Below, in pieces: positions 1-6,575 of a stretch of 8,461 bases of DNA; the stretch's first letter is position 1, and the number at the start of each line of letters is the position of its first letter. Below the pieces are notes generated by a model. The model was not told the origin of the DNA, searched no databases, and was given only the letters and a program-made list of their open reading frames with translations. Made by a program: the position numbers and the translations under genes. The DNA comes from Planctomycetota bacterium (GTDB taxonomy: Bacteria > Planctomycetota > Phycisphaerae > UBA1845 > CAIVHJ01). Where the stretch lies: contig JADFJZ010000036.1 of assembly GCA_022565195.1 (NCBI GenBank), forward strand, positions 1 through 8,461. The letters run 5' to 3'.

Positions 1-1806
1 CGGGCATTTTCCATGAGCATTTTCTGGCTTGGTCCAATCTGTGTGTTGTCTCTTGCGGGTCTCGCCTGCCAGGCCGATCCGGCCGGCTCTGAAGCGCCCG
101 CCGCGATGGCCGCTTACCAGGAAAAGATGGCTCCGCAGCAGGATGCCGAACCGGAGCCGCCTGCCGCGCAGGCCACGCCCGTGCAAGTGGTCGGCGCGCA
201 GGACGCCCCCCCGGCGGATGTATACGACAAGATCAAAGAGCAAGTGCCCGACCCGCTCGTGGAGCGCGAGTTGGTGTCCGCGAAGGTACGGGACCTGGCC
301 GCCGAGGCGGACAAAAAGCAGAAAGCTGAACTAAAGTATCTCAATACGATCCTCTCCTATCTCAACAAGATCGACCGCGAGCAAAAAGTGGAACTGTCGT
401 TGGCCGAGGTCATCCAGCGCGCACTGGACAACAGCTACAACATCCGCGTCCAGAGTTACAATCCTGCCATTTCCGCGACGACCGTCGTCGAAGCCGAAGC
501 CGTCTTCGACATGATCTTCTTTTCAAACGCCATCTTCTCAAAGAGCAACACGCCGACCGCGACAACACTGGCCGCTACAGATTCGACCGACCGCTCTTTC
601 AACACCGGCGTTAGAAAGCTGCTGCCCACCGGTATGAGTGTTGAAGTCGCCTGGCTCGTGACAAGGCGGGAATTCGAAAGCGCGTTCGCCTTTGCGACCT
701 TGAATCCCTCCTACACGAATGCGCTCGCCTTCCAGGTGCGCCAGCCGTTCCTCCGCGGTTTCGGAATCGATTTCAACCGCTCACGGATAAACGTGACCAA
801 CAACGACCGCCGCATCAGCGAGCACGCCTTCGAGCGGGCCGTGCAGGATCACCTCTTGAATTCCGAAGAAGCCTACTGGCGATTGGTCGCAGCGAGGCGG
901 AATCTGGTCATCGAGGCCCGGCTCATCGCGGAGTTCCAGAAGATCTATGACTTTCTATATGCACGCCGAGAATTTGACGCCACTCAGGTCGAGATCACCC
1001 AGGCCAAAGCCCGCCTGGACAGTCAGGTGGCCAACTTCGCCCGCGTCAAGCAGAACGTCCTCGATGCCGAAGACAGCCTCAAGAACTTCCTCAATGATCC
1101 CACGCTCAATCTCGTGGACGGGATTGAAATTGTCCCGAATGAGTTTCTGACGGCGGAGCCGATCGCACTGGATCGGCTGGCGGAGTTACAGGCGGCACTC
1201 GACAACCGCCAGGAGTTGCACGAAGCCGAGTTGGGGATCGAGTCGGCGCGGATTAACGTCGGCGTGGCCAAGAATCAAGCCTTGCCTCGTTTCGATGTCA
1301 TTTTCGACTACACCTACGATTCTCTGGGCAAGAGCCAGCACGACGCGTTTCAGAACCTCAGCGACCTGGATTTTCACAATTACAGCGTGCAGTTGCAGTT
1401 CGAGTGGCCGATTGGGAATCGCGGGGCGCGGGCCGCGCTGATCCGCGCCCGCCGCCAGCACGCCCAGGGCCTCGCCGCGCTGAAACAGCAGATCGAGGCG
1501 ATCATTCTGGAAGTCAATATCGCGATTCGCGAGTTGAACACCAACTACGAATTGATCGACGCCAACCTGACATCGGTGGAATCGCGGATCGAGGAAGTCG
1601 AAGCCATCGAAGAGCGGGCCGAGAAGATGGACCCCGATCAGCTCAACCGCGAACTCGGCGCCCGCCAGGGGCTGGCCAGCGCCCGGCGAAGTCTGTTGCT
1701 CTCTCTGCGGAACTACAATGTCGCCATCTCTCGCCTGGAACGGGCCAAGGGCACATTGCTCGACTACAACAACGTCGTCGTTAGCAATTCAGGCGGAAAG
1801 CCGTAG
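1..1806 (+). CDS. TolC-family outer membrane efflux protein, 5' end probably outside window
   Basis: This is a TolC-like outer membrane factor, the exit duct that partners an inner-membrane pump and a periplasmic adaptor in drug efflux or type I secretion. Residues are counted from the ATG at 13 (597 aa). A hydrophobic segment at 3-18 ends at Cys19 (GLAC), a poor lipobox, and is followed by a Pro/Ala/Glu-rich linker at about 25-70 and a charged helical stretch at 71-125. The first OEP repeat starts at about 127 (VELSLAEVIQRALDNSYNIR). The second starts at about 385, with LGIESARINVGVAKNQALPR at 407-426 and the strand-like VQLQFEWPIGNRG near 459-471. Long coiled-coil-prone helices follow at 475-580. 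The frame is open through base 1, and the four codons before the ATG read R-A-F-S. With the ATG start the signal segment has no positive residue and there is only a weak GGG upstream, so the true start is probably further left. No pump or adaptor gene is visible. The family call is secure; the substrate is unknown. Confidence 0.88.
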   Translation, partial: RAFSMSIFWLGPICVLSLAGLACQADPAGSEAPAAMAAYQEKMAPQQDAEPEPPAAQATPVQVVGAQDAPPADVYDKIKEQVPDPLVERELVSAKVRDLAAEADKKQKAELKYLNTILSYLNKIDREQKVELSLAEVIQRALDNSYNIRVQSYNPAISATTVVEAEAVFDMIFFSNAIFSKSNTPTATTLAATDSTDRSFNTGVRKLLPTGMSVEVAWLVTRREFESAFAFATLNPSYTNALAFQVRQPFLRGFGIDFNRSRINVTNNDRRISEHAFERAVQDHLLNSEEAYWRLVAARRNLVIEARLIAEFQKIYDFLYARREFDATQVEITQAKARLDSQVANFARVKQNVLDAEDSLKNFLNDPTLNLVDGIEIVPNEFLTAEPIALDRLAELQAALDNRQELHEAELGIESARINVGVAKNQALPRFDVIFDYTYDSLGKSQHDAFQNLSDLDFHNYSVQLQFEWPIGNRGARAALIRARRQHAQGLAALKQQIEAIILEVNIAIRELNTNYELIDANLTSVESRIEEVEAIEERAEKMDPDQLNRELGARQGLASARRSLLLSLRNYNVAISRLERAKGTLLDYNNVVVSNSGGKP

Positions 1807-1835
1807 ATCCAAGCTGTGCGAAGCCTGGGAAACCC

Positions 1836-2747
1836 TCAATCTTCGACTTCGTTGACACTGCGCCTCGAAATAATCTGCTGGTTTGAGCGCGTGACTTGCC
1901 CCAGCGTGTTCTGGGCAAAGGGCACGATGGTGTAGTCTTCCGCCGTGCCGCCGATCGTCAGGCTGTCCTCGTTGAGCTGGAACGACATGTTGGCCAGCGA
2001 GCTGCTGATGCTGGTGTTGACCACCCACAGGCCGGCGGAGGTCGCGATCTCCTCCAGGCCGAAGGTACCAAAGAAATCACCCCATTGGACATAATCTCGC
2101 AGGGCCACGCGGTCGGTCGGAGTGCGTGAGTCCGCGCCGGTGAAGTCATACAGGCCGATGTCATCCAGGGTCGTGCCGACTTGCAGCGTGGTGACGCCGT
2201 TGGCGAATTCGCTGTCGAACTGGCCGCTGAGCTGGAACACCAACACGTCGTCTCGCTCCATGACCCGGCCGGCAAGTTCCGTCGGGCCGGTGCAGCCATC
2301 CACCTTGCAAAACGCCCAAGCGTCCAGTTCGATGCGGATGGAGCCGGGATTGAACACTTCCACGAACGTGTTCGTGCCGTCATTGGCGATTTCGGTAATG
2401 ATCAAATTGCCCGCGCCGGTAGTCGCCCCGCCGACCGGATCGAACAGCGCCGGCAGGAACGGAATAAACTGATTCAAACCGACAAACAGCGCATTGATAA
2501 GGTCGATGTAGACGCCCTGCTGGCGCGAGGGCGCCTCGGCATCCGCAAAGGTTTGTGTAATCTCCGGTCCATTGATGGCAGCGCGGATCATCAAGCCGGG
2601 CGCCCGTGCCGCAACGGCTGGACCCTTGGCGTTTTGCGTAACAGCGCCGTTGGTTCCCGCATCTTGCGCGAACGCAGCACGCGGCTGCGCGACTGCAAGA
2701 ACAACTGCAAACACGATAATCCAGCGTGTCGAGCGATTGATCATCAT
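1836..2747 (-). CDS. Secreted lamin-tail-domain (LTD) protein
   Basis: This 303-residue exported protein probably acts outside the cytoplasmic membrane. A classical signal peptide is visible: MMINRSTR, a hydrophobic core WIIVFAVVLAVA, and likely cleavage after AFA (Ala27). A low-complexity linker runs to about 50. Residues about 113-222 look like a lamin tail domain, an Ig-like fold: NLIITEIANDGTNTFVEVFN at 114-133, then a LDAWAFC strand, a DVLVFQL strand and the closing DRVALRDYVQWGD. Cys147 and Cys152 sit five apart and could form a disulfide. The C-terminal 80 residues have no motif I recognise. Such domains in bacterial secreted proteins are usually thought to be adhesive or to accompany nucleases and phosphoesterases, but no catalytic domain is seen here. 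Two consecutive ATGs (2747 and 2744) follow a good Shine-Dalgarno. The gene lies 107 bases downstream of gyrA on the same strand and converges on the TolC gene. Confidence 0.78.
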   Translation of the reverse strand: MMINRSTRWIIVFAVVLAVAQPRAAFAQDAGTNGAVTQNAKGPAVAARAPGLMIRAAINGPEITQTFADAEAPSRQQGVYIDLINALFVGLNQFIPFLPALFDPVGGATTGAGNLIITEIANDGTNTFVEVFNPGSIRIELDAWAFCKVDGCTGPTELAGRVMERDDVLVFQLSGQFDSEFANGVTTLQVGTTLDDIGLYDFTGADSRTPTDRVALRDYVQWGDFFGTFGLEEIATSAGLWVVNTSISSSLANMSFQLNEDSLTIGGTAEDYTIVPFAQNTLGQVTRSNQQIISRRSVNEVED

Positions 2748-2752
2748 CGTTG

Positions 2753-2758
2753 CTCCTT
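2753..2758 (-). promoter_or_regulatory. Ribosome binding site of the lamin-tail gene
   Basis: On the minus strand AAGGAG lies 5 bases before the ATG at 2747 and 8 bases before the ATG at 2744. Spacing alone slightly favours the second ATG. The signal suggests the gene is translated independently of gyrA even if the two share a transcript. Confidence 0.6.
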
Positions 2759-2854
2759 CGAGGGAATCAGGAATCGGATCGCTACAGGCTTATACCGTCA
2801 CGACAGCGTGGAGGACGCAGCCGACCCCGGAAACCCCCTTGCGGACATAAGTCA

Positions 2855-5440
2855 CTATTCTTCAGTGCTTTGCGAAGCCTGCGGCCCTGAGTTCTCCGGC
2901 TCGGCATCCTTCTTGGTGCCGTTTTCCGCCCCGTTCGCCTCTTCCTGGGCCACGCGGGTAACAGCCACCAGTTTGTCGCCTTCGTCCAGCTTGATGAGCC
3001 GCACGCCCTGGGTCGCCCGGCCGATCTCGCGGACGGCATCCAGCTTGGTCCGCAACATGATCCCTTTGGCGGTGATCATCATCAGCTCGTCGCTGTCGCG
3101 AACGGCCTTGAGCGCCACGACCTTACCGTTTCGCTCGGTCGTTTTGATGTTGATCACGCCCTTGCCGCCGCGGCGGATCAAGCGGTACTCTTCTATATCG
3201 GTCCGTTTGCCGTAGCCGTTCTCACAAACTGTGAGTAACGAGGATCCCGGCGCGGCGATGGCCATATCAACGACGCGGTCATTGCCGCGCAAGCCCATGC
3301 CCCGCACTCCCTTGGCCGTTCTGCCCATCGCTCGCACGTTGGTCTCGTTGAACCGAATCGCCATACCGTCCCGCGACCCCAACACAATCTGGGCCTCCCC
3401 GTCGGTCTGTTCGACGTTTATCAACTCGGCGTCCGGATCGAGGGAAATGGCAATGATGCCGTTGGAACGCGGGTTGCGGAAAGCGGCCAGCGGCGTCTTC
3501 TTGACGACCCCTTTGGAGGTGGCGAAGAAGGCGAAGTTCTCCTCGAAGGCGCGCACCGGCAGGATGGCGCGGAGGGATTCGTTCGGCTGGAACTGCACGA
3601 GGTTGGCGATCGCACGCCCCCGCGCCGTCCGCGCCATGGCGGGCACGTCGTAGACCTTCTGCCAATAGACTCGGCCGCGGTTGGTAAACACGAGCAGATA
3701 ATCGTGCGTGCTGGCAGTAAAGAGGTATTCAATATAGTCGCCCTCGCGCGTGTCACCGCCCTTGACGCCGCGCCCGCCACGCCCCTGCGTGCGATACGTG
3801 TCTGCATCGACGCGCTTGATGTAACCCTCGTGGCTGACGGTCACGATCGTCTGCTCGTCGGGGATGAGCTCCTCCATCGAAAAATCGCCGATGGCCTCCG
3901 CGATGATGGTTCGCCGGGGGTTGCCGTGCTTCTCTTTCATTTCGTAGAGGTCTTCGCGGATGATGTCGAAGATCAAGCGTTCGTCTTTGAGGATTGCTTC
4001 GTAGCCGCGAACCTCTTCGATCAGGGCGCTGTAATCCCTGGCCAGCTTCTCGACCTCCAGGCCGGTGAGTTTCTGCAATTGCATCGACAGGATGGCGTCG
4101 GCCTGCACCTGCGTGAGGTTCTGGTCCGCCGCCGAGACCTTGCGGACGAAATCTTCGGGCAGCAGCTCGCGTAGGGTCGATTGTTCAGCAAGCCGCAACG
4201 GGCGGGCCATCAGGGCTACGCGGGCCGCCTTGGGGTCGGCCGACTTCTTGATCAAATCGATGATTGCATCAATGTCGCTGAGCGCCAGAATCAGGCCTTC
4301 GAGCACGTGGGCCTTCTGGGCCGCTTTGCGCATCAGAAAAGCCGTCCGTCGCCGGATGACTTCTTTGCGATGCAGCAAATATTCGTCAATCAATTGCTTG
4401 AGGCTGAGCGTTTTCGGCTGTCGCCCGACCAGCGCCACGTTGGCGATGTGGAAATTCGATTGCAGCGGCGTGTATTGATAGATTTGGTTGATGACCACAT
4501 CCGCGTTGGCGTCCTTGCGGAGATCGACCTCGATGCGGATCGGGTGGTTGCGGTCCGAGGCGTCGTTGACGTCGATGGCATCCTTGATGCGCCCGCTCTT
4601 GATGTTATCCGCGATCTTCTCCACGATCGTCGAGCGCAGGACTTGATAAGGAATCTCGCTGATGACGAGACGTTGCTTCCCGCCCTTGCGTTCCTCGACA
4701 TCAATCTTGCCTCGGAGGGTCAGCGCCCCGCGCCCCGTGACATAGGCATCGACAATGCCGCGCCGGCCGCAGATCGTTCCGCCGGTCGGGAAGTCGGGGC
4801 CGGGAACCGCTTTCATCAAATCGGCCACGGTCGCTTCGGGATTGTCGATGACCAGTACAATGGCGTCGACGATTTCACCCAGGTTGTGCGGCGCCATGTT
4901 GGTGGCCATCCCGACTGCGATGCCGGACGACCCGTTGATCAGCAAATTCGGAAACTTGGCCGGCAGCACCGTCGGCTCGCTGCGCGTCTCGTCGTAGTTG
5001 GGCTGGAAATCGACCGTTTCCAGTTTCAGATCGTCCAGCATCTCCACAGCCGGCGCAGCCAACCGCGCTTCCGTGTAACGCATCGCGGCCGGCGGGTCAC
5101 CGTCGATCGAGCCGAAGTTGCCCTGGCCATCGACCATCGGGTGCCGCATGTTCCAATACTGGGCCATGCGAACCAGCGTGGGGTAGATCACTTGCTCGCC
5201 GTGCGGGTGGTAGTTACCCGAGGTATCGCCCGCGATCTTGGCGCACTTACGATGGGCCGAACGCGGACCGAGGTTCAAGTCATTCATCGCCACCAGAATA
5301 CGCCGCTGCGAAGGCTTAAGCCCGTCTCGCACATCAGGCAGCGCCCGGGCCATGATGACGCTCATCGAGTAAGTGAGGTACGATTCCTCCATTTCCTCGA
5401 CGATCGGGTGATCGATGATTCTTTCGGGGATATCCGCCAT
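2855..5440 (-). CDS. gyrA: DNA gyrase subunit A
   Basis: GyrA is the breakage-reunion subunit of gyrase (A2B2), which introduces negative supercoils using ATP hydrolysed by GyrB. From the ATG at 5440 it is 861 aa, close to the 875 of E. coli. The winged-helix domain has YSMSVIMARALPDVRDGLKP at 24-43 and MRYTEARL with catalytic Tyr122, the same number as in E. coli. The tower and coiled-coil domains follow to about 500. The C-terminal beta-pinwheel carries a GyrA box, QGRGGRG (552-558), which marks gyrase rather than topoisomerase IV ParC. Further blade repeats are MGRTAKGVRGM, RRGGKGV and IGRATQGV. An acidic Glu/Asp/Ser tail fills about the last 30 residues. An upstream in-frame ATG at 5494 would add 18 residues unlike the family N-terminus (MADIPERIIDHPIVEEMEESYL aligns from 5440), so 5440 is preferred. 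Oddities are Gln83 and Pro87 in the quinolone pocket (see findings). gyrB is not in the window. Confidence 0.97.
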   Translation of the reverse strand: MADIPERIIDHPIVEEMEESYLTYSMSVIMARALPDVRDGLKPSQRRILVAMNDLNLGPRSAHRKCAKIAGDTSGNYHPHGEQVIYPTLVRMAQYWNMRHPMVDGQGNFGSIDGDPPAAMRYTEARLAAPAVEMLDDLKLETVDFQPNYDETRSEPTVLPAKFPNLLINGSSGIAVGMATNMAPHNLGEIVDAIVLVIDNPEATVADLMKAVPGPDFPTGGTICGRRGIVDAYVTGRGALTLRGKIDVEERKGGKQRLVISEIPYQVLRSTIVEKIADNIKSGRIKDAIDVNDASDRNHPIRIEVDLRKDANADVVINQIYQYTPLQSNFHIANVALVGRQPKTLSLKQLIDEYLLHRKEVIRRRTAFLMRKAAQKAHVLEGLILALSDIDAIIDLIKKSADPKAARVALMARPLRLAEQSTLRELLPEDFVRKVSAADQNLTQVQADAILSMQLQKLTGLEVEKLARDYSALIEEVRGYEAILKDERLIFDIIREDLYEMKEKHGNPRRTIIAEAIGDFSMEELIPDEQTIVTVSHEGYIKRVDADTYRTQGRGGRGVKGGDTREGDYIEYLFTASTHDYLLVFTNRGRVYWQKVYDVPAMARTARGRAIANLVQFQPNESLRAILPVRAFEENFAFFATSKGVVKKTPLAAFRNPRSNGIIAISLDPDAELINVEQTDGEAQIVLGSRDGMAIRFNETNVRAMGRTAKGVRGMGLRGNDRVVDMAIAAPGSSLLTVCENGYGKRTDIEEYRLIRRGGKGVINIKTTERNGKVVALKAVRDSDELMMITAKGIMLRTKLDAVREIGRATQGVRLIKLDEGDKLVAVTRVAQEEANGAENGTKKDAEPENSGPQASQSTEE

Positions 5441-5449
5441 GAAGACCAG

Positions 5450-5455
5450 CCCTTC
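5450..5455 (-). promoter_or_regulatory. Ribosome binding site supporting the gyrA start at 5440
   Basis: GAAGGG on the minus strand sits 9 bases before the ATG at 5440. The alternative ATG at 5494 has only a poorly placed GGAAAG about 11 bases upstream. This helps decide the shorter start, which also puts the catalytic tyrosine at position 122 as in E. coli. Confidence 0.5.
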
Positions 5456-5497
5456 TCTCAAACTGGAACCGCGCCAAATCGTCTGCAACAGCATGAC

Positions 5498-5503
5498 ATT
5501 CTA
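5498..5503 (-). promoter_or_regulatory. Possible gyrA -10 element
   Basis: TAGAAT on the minus strand matches the sigma-70 -10 consensus at five of six positions. Transcription would begin near 5490 and give a leader of about 50 bases before the ATG at 5440. It would also place the alternative ATG at 5494 outside the transcript. No good -35 is found at the usual spacing (TGGATC at 17 bases is a three-of-six match), so this is tentative. Confidence 0.25.
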
Positions 5504-5537
5504 TCGCTTTCCAGCCCACCGATCCAGTTCCAAGATG

Positions 5538-5566
5538 CCGACATGTGGCCGATTGCATGGTACCAT
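5538..5566 (+). promoter_or_regulatory. Possible promoter of the HAD hydrolase gene
   Basis: CCGACA (5538-5543) and TACCAT (5561-5566) are separated by 17 bases, and each matches the sigma-70 consensus at four of six positions. The -10 lies inside a perfect 10-base palindrome, ATGGTACCAT (5557-5566). Transcription would start near 5573, leaving a leader of about 20 bases. Both boxes are weak, so chance occurrence is quite possible. Confidence 0.22.
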
Positions 5567-5579
5567 TGCCGAAAATCAC

Positions 5580-5585
5580 AAGGAG
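5580..5585 (+). promoter_or_regulatory. Ribosome binding site deciding the HAD start
   Basis: AAGGAG lies 8 bases before the ATG at 5594, an ideal arrangement. It fixes the start, because the same frame stays open for more than 1.4 kb upstream, antisense to gyrA, and could otherwise be miscalled as a much longer protein. Confidence 0.75.
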
Positions 5586-5593
5586 CGAATCGC

Positions 5594-6271
5594 ATGGGCC
5601 AGGACGCACTGAACACGACCGAACTCGAATTGATCACCTTCGATTGCTACGGCACATTGATTGACTGGGAATCGGGCATCCGTGGGACGCTCCAGCGCCA
5701 ACTCAAGTCAGCCGGGCGAGAGTGGGAGGATCGGTTTTTCGACCTCTATCTCGAACGAGAGGCGCTGCACGAGAGCGCCGCGTACCGGCCCTACCGTGAA
5801 GTGCTCGCGGCGGCCGAGGCCGACGTGCTGACCGCCGCCGGGGTCAAACCGCTCCCCAAGCCGGCGCTGGCCGACTCGCTCCCGGACTGGAAGCCCTTCG
5901 CCGATACGCTTCAAGGCTTGGAAAGACTCAGAGAGAAGTACAAGCTCGGCGTGCTGTCCAACATTGATCGGGATCTGTTTGCCCGGACGGCCCGGCACTT
6001 GGGCGTCAAGTTCGACATCGTCATAACAGCCGAGGACGTGCAGTACTACAAGCCGGGGCCGGCGCATTTCGAGAGGATGCTCGAGCAATCCAGACTGAAT
6101 AAGAATCAAGTCTTGCACGTCGCTCAAAGCGTGTATCACGACATCGCGGTGTGCAACGAGTTGAACATTCCCTGCGTGTGGATCAACCGTCGCTGCGAAG
6201 AGAACACGCACTCGGCCCAGCCGATCGCCGAGTTCCCCGATCTCCCCTCGTTCGCATCGGCCGTGCTCTGA
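5594..6271 (+). CDS. HAD-superfamily hydrolase, haloacid dehalogenase type II-like
   Basis: This 225-residue protein is a cytoplasmic HAD hydrolase with a cap insert between motifs I and II. Motif I is FDCYGTL with nucleophile Asp17. Motif II is LSN with Ser122. Motif III is YYKPGP with Lys153. Motif IV is VYHD with Asp183, followed by PCVWINRR. The residue two after the nucleophile is Tyr19 rather than the Asp used by HAD phosphatases, as in L-2-haloacid dehalogenases (DxYGT). However, the motif IV region AQSVYHD differs from the SSNAWD form I recall from the Pseudomonas YL dehalogenase, so dehalogenation is not assured; a different small-molecule hydrolase role is equally possible. No signal peptide is present. 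Length is typical for the family. The gene is divergent from gyrA with 153 bases between starts and has its own ribosome binding site. It is followed by a 304-base gap, so it is probably monocistronic. Confidence 0.88.
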   Translation: MGQDALNTTELELITFDCYGTLIDWESGIRGTLQRQLKSAGREWEDRFFDLYLEREALHESAAYRPYREVLAAAEADVLTAAGVKPLPKPALADSLPDWKPFADTLQGLERLREKYKLGVLSNIDRDLFARTARHLGVKFDIVITAEDVQYYKPGPAHFERMLEQSRLNKNQVLHVAQSVYHDIAVCNELNIPCVWINRRCEENTHSAQPIAEFPDLPSFASAVL

Positions 6272-6300
6272 TCTGCAATTTGTTGCGAATCCCGACCTCC

Positions 6301-6454
6301 GAAATTCAGGCCACGAAGACACAAAGACACGAAGGAAATTGAGAATGGGGAGAGAAGAACGCGCCGCTTGATCGCCCGCCGAGTGCGAAAGCCATTTCTC
6401 CATTCTTCATTTCCCACATTCTTCGTGTCTTCGTGTCTTTGTGGCCTAATTCCC
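6301..6454. repeat. Imperfect palindromic intergenic repeat with ACRAAGAC units
   Basis: The outer arms are 26-base sequences at 6309-6334 and 6421-6446. They are reverse complements at 24 of 26 positions, and each begins or ends with GGCC. Each arm is itself a short tandem of the 8-base unit ACRAAGAC (R is A or G). Inside them a second, looser inverted pair is visible at about 6335-6357 and 6392-6415, leaving a unique tip at about 6358-6391. Short AATT-containing flanks at 6303-6306 and 6448-6451 are also symmetric. The element fills the first half of the gap between the HAD and SGNH genes, and no protein is encoded in it. I recall GGCCACGAAGACAC-like repeats between genes in planctomycetes and relatives; that is memory, not a search. 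A miniature mobile element, a REP-like element or a transcript-end structure are all possible. Confidence 0.75.
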
Positions 6455-6461
6455 CTGCGAA

Positions 6462-6501
6462 AAGCGAACGATCGCCGAGTGGATTCGCTTCGGTTGTTCG
6501 C
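6462..6501 (+). other. Two mutually exclusive small hairpins upstream of the SGNH gene
   Basis: AAGCGAA (6462-6468) can pair with TTCGCTT (6484-6490), while the overlapping GCGAAC (6464-6469) can pair with GTTCGC (6496-6501). Only one can form at a time. Short stems like these arise easily by chance, and no known riboswitch or leader peptide is recognised. Confidence 0.2.
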
Positions 6502-6518
6502 CCCAGATTCCGATAGAC

Positions 6519-6532
6519 GGACAGGAATGTCC
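6519..6532. repeat. Short perfect hairpin GGACA-GGAA-TGTCC
   Basis: A 5-base stem closes a 4-base loop about 45 bases before the SGNH start. It could be a second intergenic repeat type or a protein-binding site. The remainder of the gap (6447-6575) shows no open frame of interest and no clear promoter. Confidence 0.35.
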
Positions 6533-6575
6533 TACCGGTCCAATCGCGGGATGGGACCCCAATGGGATCGTCGTG

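Noticed and set aside
1807..1835. Terminator between the converging TolC and lamin-tail genes.
   Set aside because: Only a 3-base GGG/CCC stem is visible in 29 bases, too weak to call.
2181..3215. A 344-codon plus-strand frame opposite the lamin-tail gene and the end of gyrA.
   Set aside because: It spans two real minus-strand genes and their spacer and shows no recognisable domain. It is a GC-rich antisense shadow.
5441..5494. Longer gyrA start at 5494 (879 aa).
   Set aside because: The extra 18 residues do not match GyrA N-termini. The 5440 start has a better ribosome binding site and puts the active tyrosine at 122.
4181..5593. A frame open for 471 codons antisense to gyrA, continuous with the HAD gene, as if a large fusion protein.
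   Set aside because: It mirrors conserved gyrA codons, its translation is rich in Arg/His/Asp/Val without domain character, and the HAD gene has its own ideal AAGGAG and ATG at 5580-5596.
6309..6446. Tandem ACRAAGAC units considered as a CRISPR array.
   Set aside because: The units are only 8 bases, directly abutting, with no spacers and no cas genes nearby; the arms form an inverted pair.
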